This document shows positions 25,376 to 31,645 of a stretch of DNA of 33,996 bases, piece after piece (position 1 is the first letter of the stretch; each line of letters opens with the position of its first letter). Under the pieces are notes generated by a model, which was not told the DNA's origin, made no database searches, and saw only the letters and a program-made list of their open reading frames with translations. A program made the position numbers and the translations under genes. The DNA is from Oscillospiraceae bacterium (lineage in GTDB: Bacteria; Bacillota_A; Clostridia; Oscillospirales; Oscillospiraceae): contig JAGAFT010000252.1 of NCBI GenBank assembly GCA_017627975.1, positions 1 through 33,996 on the forward strand. Reading direction: 5' to 3'.

Positions 25376-27514
25376 TCAGTACTCTTCCAGGCTTTTTTGG
25401 TTCGCCTGCTCGGCAATCCTTCGCGCTTCATCCTTGCACAGGAGAAAAGCATTCACCACCTCGGGATCGAAATGGGTGCCGGATTCCTTTTCGATGATCT
25501 CAATGGCGGTGTCAAAGGGGAAGCCCTCTTTGTAGCTGCGTCTGGCCACCAGGGCGTCAAAAACATCCGCAACGGCCATGATCCGGGCGGAGAGAGGGAT
25601 TTCTTCTCCCTTCAGGCCATTTGGATAGCCCTTTCCGTCCCAGCGCTCATGATGATACAGGGTCAGGTTGCGGGCTTCCTTGAGATAGTCGGCGGAATCG
25701 TCGCTGACCATGCCGATGGCGCGGTCGATGATCTCAGTCCCGCGCAGGGTATGGCATTTCATCTCCGCAAACTCCTCGTCGGTGAGTTTCCCGGGCTTGT
25801 TCAGCAGGGCGTCCGGAATCTGGATCTTCCCGACATCGTGAAGCGGCGCACTGCTTTCCACTTCATACAGGTAACTGTCGGTGAGTTCGTCGGTATGATG
25901 GCCGGTCTCACGCATCTTCTCCATGATCAGCTTTGCATAGGCGGCCGTGTTGCGGACATGGTTGCCGGTGCACTTGTCGCGGCTTTCCACCAAGTCGGCC
26001 AGAACCAGAATCAGCCCGTTCTGAAGGCGGGAGATCTGTTCGCTTTTCTTTTGTGCGTCATCAATGTAGGCGACCACATCTTCCGACATCTTCTGAACAG
26101 AATGATACAGCGACTCGATCTCGTCTCCGGTTCGGATGTCCAGGGCTTGAAGCTGTTGAAGGCTTTCTTTTCGGGTCTCGTCGCTTTCCGCGACAAAGGA
26201 ACCGGCGGCGCCCGCGATCCTGTTGACGGGCTGTACAATCTCATAATCGGCCGCAGCGGCGCCTATGGCCAGAACCAGAACGAAGAAGCCGAAGAACAGG
26301 GAAAGAATCTTCACCAGAAAGACGCTTCCCGTGGCTTCCAGCTGGCTCATGGAGAGGTCTACACCCACGTAGCACTCACACGCACCGGCTTCGTTATAGA
26401 CGGGAAGATAAACCGTAAGCAGCCGGCCGTATGTTTCGTCGGAGATGATCGGTCCGGAAAGTGGCCTGCCGGCAAGCAGATCCTCAAGATATGGCCGAAA
26501 CGCCTCGTCAAAGCCGATTACGGAGCCGGGGGCTTCCCCCGGTGTGTCTTCGGTGTCCGGATCAAAAACAACATGGCAGCCATCTTCCCGGATCTGATAG
26601 ACATAGACGAAGGAAACATCATCGCTGCTTTTCATGATGTCGGATAGCCTCTTCCTGCTCTCTTCATAGCCGGGGGCGTCTTCTCCCAGTTCCAGGTATT
26701 CTTCCACGCGTTCGTGATCAAAGACCGTGGATGCCGTGTTTGCGATCCCAAGCGCCATTTTGCTTTTTTCCTCAATGATCGCCTTCCGGAAGAGGGAAAG
26801 ACTCACGAGGGAGACGGTGATGGCGATCATCAGAATCGAAGCGGAGATCATCAGCAGGGTTTTGCTGCGAAGAGAGATGCGCCGCACCTTCCGAGATGCT
26901 GTCCCGTTCGACGAGTCCGGCTGGGCCGACTTGAAACGCGCCAAGAGCTGCGGCGGAAGCAGGCGAAGAACCAGCGCCGCGATCAAAACGGTAAGAAGCT
27001 TGTCCAGGAGATCGATCAGCAGATCAGCGCTGAGCTGAGACAGAAACAGCGAGAGCCGTCCGGAGTCATAAAACGACCGGGCAAGCGGAGCGGAGATCCC
27101 TTCTCCGATCCCGCCTCCGTACAGGAACCAAGTCAGGATACTTCCAAGCCCTCCGCCGATCAGCGCAAGAACAAGGACGGCTGCGAAAAGCGGAAGAATC
27201 CGGCGAAAGGCGCCCTTCCCGGCCATCCAGGCAGAGCAGATCGCAATCAGAACGCTGATGGAGCTGTAATAGTTTGTCGTATAGTCCGCGAGCCCGTTGA
27301 GGACATTTGTCAGAAAGCCGACGGCGATACCGGGCATATAACCTCCGATTGCGGCGGCCAGTACCGTTCCGATGGAGTCCAGAAACAGGGGCAGACGGAA
27401 ATACAGGGCAAGTTTGGCACCGACCACATTGATCAGAATGCCGCCCGCAATCAGAAAGAGAAGCGGGAGCCATTTTCTGTTCCGGTTCGGGGCGATACTG
27501 AGGTCTGGAGTCAT
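25376..27514 (-). CDS. Membrane-bound HD-GYP cyclic-di-GMP phosphodiesterase
   Basis: Predicted to hydrolyse cyclic di-GMP in response to an extracellular or membrane signal. The 712-residue protein starts with about six membrane helices (15-185), with FLDSIGTVLAAAIGGYMPGI resembling ECF-type vitamin transporter S components. A further helix (218-243) precedes an extracytoplasmic sensory domain (about 245-395, Cache-like), and a helix (397-421) leads to a HAMP-like linker and coiled coil (425-500). The HD-GYP domain is complete: H559-D560 in APLHDVGKI, HHERWDGKGYP with H621 and H622, and GYP at 629-631. AAGGAGGAG lies before the ATG. It is a single-gene unit with its own promoter, divergent from the kinase-like gene. 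Confidence 0.9.
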   Translation of the reverse strand: MTPDLSIAPNRNRKWLPLLFLIAGGILINVVGAKLALYFRLPLFLDSIGTVLAAAIGGYMPGIAVGFLTNVLNGLADYTTNYYSSISVLIAICSAWMAGKGAFRRILPLFAAVLVLALIGGGLGSILTWFLYGGGIGEGISAPLARSFYDSGRLSLFLSQLSADLLIDLLDKLLTVLIAALVLRLLPPQLLARFKSAQPDSSNGTASRKVRRISLRSKTLLMISASILMIAITVSLVSLSLFRKAIIEEKSKMALGIANTASTVFDHERVEEYLELGEDAPGYEESRKRLSDIMKSSDDVSFVYVYQIREDGCHVVFDPDTEDTPGEAPGSVIGFDEAFRPYLEDLLAGRPLSGPIISDETYGRLLTVYLPVYNEAGACECYVGVDLSMSQLEATGSVFLVKILSLFFGFFVLVLAIGAAAADYEIVQPVNRIAGAAGSFVAESDETRKESLQQLQALDIRTGDEIESLYHSVQKMSEDVVAYIDDAQKKSEQISRLQNGLILVLADLVESRDKCTGNHVRNTAAYAKLIMEKMRETGHHTDELTDSYLYEVESSAPLHDVGKIQIPDALLNKPGKLTDEEFAEMKCHTLRGTEIIDRAIGMVSDDSADYLKEARNLTLYHHERWDGKGYPNGLKGEEIPLSARIMAVADVFDALVARRSYKEGFPFDTAIEIIEKESGTHFDPEVVNAFLLCKDEARRIAEQANQKSLEEY

Positions 27515-27551
27515 AGGTTGAAGCTCCTCCTTCCCAAGCTTGGATGCCCGT

Positions 27552-27580
27552 ATTATTACACATCAGAGTAGCGAATGCAA
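27552..27580 (-). promoter_or_regulatory. Candidate promoter of the HD-GYP gene
   Basis: On the minus strand TTGCAT (27580-27575) is followed by a 17-base spacer and AATAAT (27557-27552). The -10 is one mismatch from consensus. The start codon at 27514 is about 38 bases downstream of the -10 box. Confidence 0.55.
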
Positions 27581-27599
27581 GCGATCTTCTGCATGCGGA

Positions 27600-27628
27600 G
27601 CAGCACTTGCTGCAAAATTATGCAAAAT
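27600..27628. repeat. Palindrome and 10-base-period direct repeat between divergent promoters
   Basis: GCAGCA-CT-TGCTGC (27600-27613) is a near-perfect palindrome. It is followed by two copies of TGCAAAAT at 27611-27618 and 27621-27628, exactly one helical turn apart. The block ends 10 bases before the -35 box of the kinase-like gene. It looks like a protein-binding site, but no regulator is identified. Confidence 0.45.
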
Positions 27629-27638
27629 GACAAATCTC

Positions 27639-27667
27639 TTGTCAAGGCGGTGGTAAAATGGTACAAT
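27639..27667 (+). promoter_or_regulatory. Sigma-A promoter of the guanylate kinase-like gene
   Basis: TTGTCA (27639-27644), a 17-base spacer and TACAAT (27662-27667). AGGAG precedes the ATG at 27701. Confidence 0.78.
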
Positions 27668-27700
27668 AATTTAACTTTGGATTCAGACAGGAGAAGAATC

Positions 27701-28258
27701 ATGGATGCGGCAAAAACGAAACTGATTGTCATCACCGGCCCCTTCGGCGCCGGACTGAAGGATATCGTGGCGGAACTGCTCGACAGCAGAACAGATCTCA
27801 CAACGGTGACGCCCGTGACGGCGCGGAAGATGAAAGACGGAGAGCAGAACGGCGTCGGCTTTTTCTTTTACGATCTGGATGGCTGGAACGCAATGAAGGA
27901 ATCCGGCGATCTCCTCGAGGCGACAGAGCTCGCCGGAAATGATTACGGGACTTCCAGACGGCTCGTAAAAGAAGCGCTGCAAAGCGGAAAGCACGTGCTT
28001 CTCCTGCTGGAACCGGAGCGTGCGGTCCAGGTGAAGCGGAACATGCCGGAGGCATACTGCCTGTATGTCGAGCCTGCAGATCCGGCGCAGCTTCGAGCCC
28101 GTTATGCGGAAACGGCCAGAAACTCCTATGAGCTCACGGCGCGGATGGAGCTGGCCGCGGAACAGAGGGCAGAATCCGGATACTGTGATGCCCGCGTTGA
28201 CAGTACGGACCCCGCCGCGGCGGTCCTGGAGATCCGAAAACTGATTGACAGGCTCTGA
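27701..28258 (+). CDS. Guanylate kinase-like protein with degenerate P-loop
   Basis: The 185-residue protein aligns with guanylate kinase over its full length. The P-loop position reads GPFGAGLKD (13-21), then TARKMKDGEQNGVGFFF (40-56) where GMP kinases have TTR-x-x-R-x-GE-x-x-G-x-Y-F, and ELAGNDYGTS (76-85) for the G-x-YGT site. The Walker lysine is replaced by Leu19, although a Lys follows at 20. The Gmk EIDxQGA segment is LLEPERA (102-108). Several GMP-contacting residues remain (Arg42, Glu48, Tyr82, Thr84). Normal phosphoryl transfer is therefore doubtful, and it may be a binding or regulatory protein. The true gmk is presumably elsewhere. A GT-C glycosyltransferase gene follows after 34 bases. 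Confidence 0.75.
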   Translation: MDAAKTKLIVITGPFGAGLKDIVAELLDSRTDLTTVTPVTARKMKDGEQNGVGFFFYDLDGWNAMKESGDLLEATELAGNDYGTSRRLVKEALQSGKHVLLLLEPERAVQVKRNMPEAYCLYVEPADPAQLRARYAETARNSYELTARMELAAEQRAESGYCDARVDSTDPAAAVLEIRKLIDRL

Positions 28259-28292
28259 ACGTACAGTCCGAAGGAAAACCGTATGAGCGGGG

Positions 28293-30290
28293 GTGAGAAC
28301 GCTGGGAAAAGAGAGAAAACTTAAGTATGTGCTTTCCGCTGCCGCGTTCTGCATTCTGCTGCTGCGCCCGCTGCATGCGAGCCTGCTCATTGCGCCCGCG
28401 GTGACACTCCTGCTGTTCATGGCGATGCCCTTGGAAAGACAGCCGGAGCCCGGCGGGAAAAGCGGCGGTAAATGCAGGGAACATCGGTTCCCGGCGGTGC
28501 TGTCTGCGCTTTTTTTTGCGGTGCTTTTCCTTGTTGTCTGGCTCAGAACAAAGCAGATGGTGTCGCTGCATTTCTTTCGCTGGAAAGAAGCGCTTCCTCT
28601 GCTCCTGGCCGCTGCGGTCGGCGGTTTCGGATCAATCCCGTTCCTGGCGGGACTGATGGAGTCTCTGTGCCGGAGCGGCGCGCCCACGAAGCCGGCTGCG
28701 ACCACGCAGGCGGCAGACCTGCGGGGAAAAAACACCGGGATCCCCGGGGAAGACCGAAGATTGCTGTTCTTGGTGGCGCTGGTGACGGTCTCGGTCTGCT
28801 CGCGCTCTTCGCCGCTCTATCCGTTCAACGACTGGGTGGATGCCAACTGCTTCTTCACGGTGGGCAAGTCCATGCTCTACGGCATTGTGCCGTATCGGGA
28901 CCTCTATGAACAGAAGGGACCGCTGCTCTATGCGATGTATGCCCTCTGCTATCCGATTTCACACAAAACATTCCTCGGCGGCTGGCTGCTGGAAGTGGCG
29001 GCGGCGTGGGCGTTTCTGAGCCTGGCCTGGAAAAGCCATGTGCTTGTGACCGGGAAACGGGATCCGATCTTTCTGTTCCTCACGGCGGCACTGGTCTATA
29101 CGGTACCGGCGTTCCTCAAAGGCGGCAGCGCCGAGGAGCTCTCTCTGCCGCTGATCATGCTCTCGTTTTATTACGGATTGCGCTGCATCTGCCTGAACCG
29201 TGAGATCACACCGCGGGAGGCATTCCTGATCGGATTGAGTTCCGGAGCGGTTCTCTGGATCAAGTACAGCATGCTGGGCTTTTACCTCGGGTTTATTCTG
29301 GTCCCGGCTTATCGGATGCTCCGGAACGGCCGGGGACTGCAGCTGCTGAAGCTTCTGGGCCTGATTGTTCTGGGCGTTGCGGCGGCGAGCCTTCCGGTGC
29401 TTGCCTACTTTGGCTATCACAGGGCGCTTTCCTCCCTCTGGGAGGCTTACTTCTATAACAATCTGTTTGTCTACGGAAAGGCGTCGTCGATTCTGAGCAC
29501 GGTCCGGGGCCTGGCTTCCGGAATGGCGTCCATGCTGACCTTCAATGACGCGACGGTCCTGCTGGTGCTGCTGTCGCTGATCACGCTGTGGCGGGAAAAG
29601 AACAGAACGCTGGCCCTCCATGTGTTTCTGTGCTTCGCCTTTGCTTTTGGGCTCATCTATGCGGGGGGAATCAATCTCAAGTACTACTCTGAGATTCTCT
29701 GTGTCTTTATCCCGCTGGGCGTGTCGCAGCTGCTGAAGCTTTGCGGCAAATCACAGAAATCCGCTCAAAGCGACCGGGCAGAAGCCACGGAAACAAACAA
29801 ACCGGAGAATGAGAGCGGGAACCTGTTAAATCCGCGGCCGGAGTACAGCCGGGTTTCCAGAATCGTGATTCCGATTCTGTTCACGCTGGCGCTCTTCGGC
29901 ACTGAAAACAGCTATATGCTGTTCCGGAATCGTTCGGAGATGCCGCAGTATATCTTTGCCGAGACCCTGAAAGAGGACCCGGATGCAACGCTGTTTAATT
30001 ACGGCGCACTGGACATCGGCCTCTTCACGACCGCCGATCTTCTTCCGTCTACCCGCTATTTCTGCATGCTGAATCTTCCATCCGAGGAAATGATGGGGGA
30101 AATGGAGCACTACATGCGCGACGGCACCACCAAATACATTGTCTCCCGCGGCCTGGAGGTCGACAGTCCCTGCTACCGCCTGCTGCAGACGGCGGAGTTT
30201 ACGGACAACGGCACCCTTTATCCTTACTATCTCTACATCCGGAGTTCGGAGAACTCCGATGATGCGGTTCCGGAGCAGGAACTGCCATAA
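28293..30290 (+). CDS. GT-C fold (ArnT/PMT-like, GT39-related) membrane glycosyltransferase
   Basis: The 665-residue polytopic protein has two N-terminal helices, then a block NDWVDANCFFTVGKSML, followed by YGIVPYRDLYEQKGPLLY, at about 178-212. This is the typical first periplasmic loop and DxxKGP motif of dolichyl/undecaprenyl-phosphate-sugar transferases related to ArnT and protein mannosyltransferases. Around ten further helices and a C-terminal extracytoplasmic domain follow. It probably transfers a sugar from a lipid phosphate donor to a surface acceptor; donor and acceptor are unknown. The start is uncertain: GTG at 28293 lacks a well-spaced ribosome site, and an overlapping 13-codon ATG reading frame (28283-28324) has the better AAGGA site. 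An Asp/Glu/Lys-rich hydrophilic insert lies at about 490-520. Confidence 0.78.
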   Translation: MRTLGKERKLKYVLSAAAFCILLLRPLHASLLIAPAVTLLLFMAMPLERQPEPGGKSGGKCREHRFPAVLSALFFAVLFLVVWLRTKQMVSLHFFRWKEALPLLLAAAVGGFGSIPFLAGLMESLCRSGAPTKPAATTQAADLRGKNTGIPGEDRRLLFLVALVTVSVCSRSSPLYPFNDWVDANCFFTVGKSMLYGIVPYRDLYEQKGPLLYAMYALCYPISHKTFLGGWLLEVAAAWAFLSLAWKSHVLVTGKRDPIFLFLTAALVYTVPAFLKGGSAEELSLPLIMLSFYYGLRCICLNREITPREAFLIGLSSGAVLWIKYSMLGFYLGFILVPAYRMLRNGRGLQLLKLLGLIVLGVAAASLPVLAYFGYHRALSSLWEAYFYNNLFVYGKASSILSTVRGLASGMASMLTFNDATVLLVLLSLITLWREKNRTLALHVFLCFAFAFGLIYAGGINLKYYSEILCVFIPLGVSQLLKLCGKSQKSAQSDRAEATETNKPENESGNLLNPRPEYSRVSRIVIPILFTLALFGTENSYMLFRNRSEMPQYIFAETLKEDPDATLFNYGALDIGLFTTADLLPSTRYFCMLNLPSEEMMGEMEHYMRDGTTKYIVSRGLEVDSPCYRLLQTAEFTDNGTLYPYYLYIRSSENSDDAVPEQELP

Positions 30291-30315
30291 TTCATACAAA
30301 ACAGGAGTACTTTCA

Positions 30316-31482
30316 ATGAACGATATTCTTCTGCTGAAGCTGGGCGAAGTAGTGCTGAAGGGCCTCAACCGCCGCAGCTTTGAAGCGAAACTGGTCGGCA
30401 ACGTCCGGCGCCGCCTCGTTGGCCTCGGAAAATTCAATGTCAGCTGCATGCAGTCCACCGTCTATGTGGAGCCGGCAGATGATCATGCGGATCTGGACGC
30501 GGCCTTTGAGGCGGTTCAGGATGTTTTCGGCGTTGTGAAGATCAGCCGGGCTTCCGCCTGCGAAAAAGACAAGGACGCCATTGTGCGCCTTGCGATCGAG
30601 TGCCTGAGAGACGACATGCTCCGGGCAAAGAGCTTCAAGGTGGAGTCCAAGCGAAGCGACAAGCGTTTCCCCATGACCAGCATCCAGCTGAGCCAGTATG
30701 TGGGCGGCGAACTGGCCGAGGCCTATCCCAACTGCGCCGTCGACGTTCACAATCCCGAGCTGATCGTGAATGTGGAGATCCGGGACCTTGCGGCCTATGT
30801 CCATACCCAGCCGGTGGACGGCGCGGGCGGAATGCCTGTCGGATCCAACGGCATTGCGGTTTCGCTGCTGTCCGGCGGCATCGACAGTCCGGTTTCAACC
30901 TATATGATCGCAAAACGCGGCGTCCGCCTGGTTCCGGTACACTTTTTCTCTTTCCCCTATACCTCCCAGCAGGCGAAGGAGAAGGTGATCGAACTCGGAC
31001 ATCTTCTTACCCGGTATTGCGGCGACATGACGCTGGAGGTTGTGCCCTTTACCCATATTCAGGAGGAGATTCGGGACAAATGCCCGGAGGAATACTTTAC
31101 CCTGATCATGCGGCGCTTCATGATGCGCATTGCCGAGCGCATTGCCGAGCGTGTCGGCGCGAAGGCGATTGTCACCGGAGAGAACCTCGGCCAGGTTGCC
31201 AGCCAGACCATGGAAGCCATGGCCACGACCCAGGCCGTGACGGCGATGCCTGTACTGCAGCCGCTGGTCGGAATGGACAAGGAGGACATCGTCCGCTATG
31301 CGCGGAGAATCGGGACCTTCGACACCTCCATTCTGCCCTATGAGGACTGCTGCACGGTCTTCACACCGCGCCATCCCCGAACCCATCCGAAGCTGCAGGA
31401 AGTGGAAGCGGCAGAAAGCACACTGGATGTCTCCGCCCTGGTGGAAGAGGCGCTGAACGGAGTGGAGCATATCCGTCTGTAA
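30316..31482 (+). CDS. thiI: tRNA 4-thiouridine synthase ThiI (short form)
   Basis: Activates U8 of tRNA by adenylation for sulfur transfer to 4-thiouridine, and in some bacteria supports thiamine thiazole synthesis. The 388-residue protein has an N-terminal ferredoxin-like domain, a THUMP domain (about 60-165) and the PP-loop ATPase motif SLLSGGIDSP at about 181-190. It ends without the C-terminal rhodanese domain of the E. coli enzyme (482 residues), as is usual in Firmicutes, where sulfur comes from a dedicated cysteine desulfurase (NifZ in B. subtilis). No desulfurase is next to it here. A DCCTVFTPRHP segment lies near 342-352. AGGAG sits eight bases before the ATG. A 25-base gap from the GT-C gene suggests co-transcription. 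Confidence 0.95.
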   Translation: MNDILLLKLGEVVLKGLNRRSFEAKLVGNVRRRLVGLGKFNVSCMQSTVYVEPADDHADLDAAFEAVQDVFGVVKISRASACEKDKDAIVRLAIECLRDDMLRAKSFKVESKRSDKRFPMTSIQLSQYVGGELAEAYPNCAVDVHNPELIVNVEIRDLAAYVHTQPVDGAGGMPVGSNGIAVSLLSGGIDSPVSTYMIAKRGVRLVPVHFFSFPYTSQQAKEKVIELGHLLTRYCGDMTLEVVPFTHIQEEIRDKCPEEYFTLIMRRFMMRIAERIAERVGAKAIVTGENLGQVASQTMEAMATTQAVTAMPVLQPLVGMDKEDIVRYARRIGTFDTSILPYEDCCTVFTPRHPRTHPKLQEVEAAESTLDVSALVEEALNGVEHIRL

Positions 31483-31550
31483 AAAGCGGTCAAGCCCGAA
31501 ATTCAAGCAGAAAAAACAAAGGGTTACAGAAAAACGAAAAAACAAAATCG

Positions 31551-31579
31551 TTTACAAAGAACACAAGATATGGTATTCT
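31551..31579 (+). promoter_or_regulatory. Sigma-A promoter of nrdD
   Basis: TTTACA (31551-31556), a 17-base spacer and TATTCT (31574-31579). The predicted start is near 31586, about 60 bases before the ATG at 31646. Confidence 0.68.
31561..31576 (+). promoter_or_regulatory. NrdR-box-like operator in the nrdD promoter
   Basis: ACACAAGATATGGTAT matches 13 of 16 positions of the NrdR consensus acaCwAtATaTwGtgt as I recall it. It lies between the -35 and -10 boxes, where binding would block RNA polymerase. A weaker half match (ATACAAAATGATGTGC, 31594-31609) starts 33 bases downstream, close to the three-turn spacing usual for paired NrdR boxes. Confidence 0.58.
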
Positions 31580-31581
31580 AC

Positions 31582-31620
31582 CTCCTGCGCGTCATACAAA
31601 ATGATGTGCAGGAGATTTTT
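31582..31620 (+). terminator. Terminator-like hairpin in the nrdD leader
   Basis: CTCCTGCGCGTCAT (31582-31595) can pair along its whole length with ATGATGTGCAGGAG (31601-31614), allowing two G-U pairs, around a five-base loop (ACAAA). It is followed by ATTTTTG. It may end transcripts arriving from thiI, attenuate nrdD, or protect the 5' end of the nrdD message. Confidence 0.7.
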
Positions 31621-31645
31621 GCTGTGTAATTGGAGTATCCGGTTT

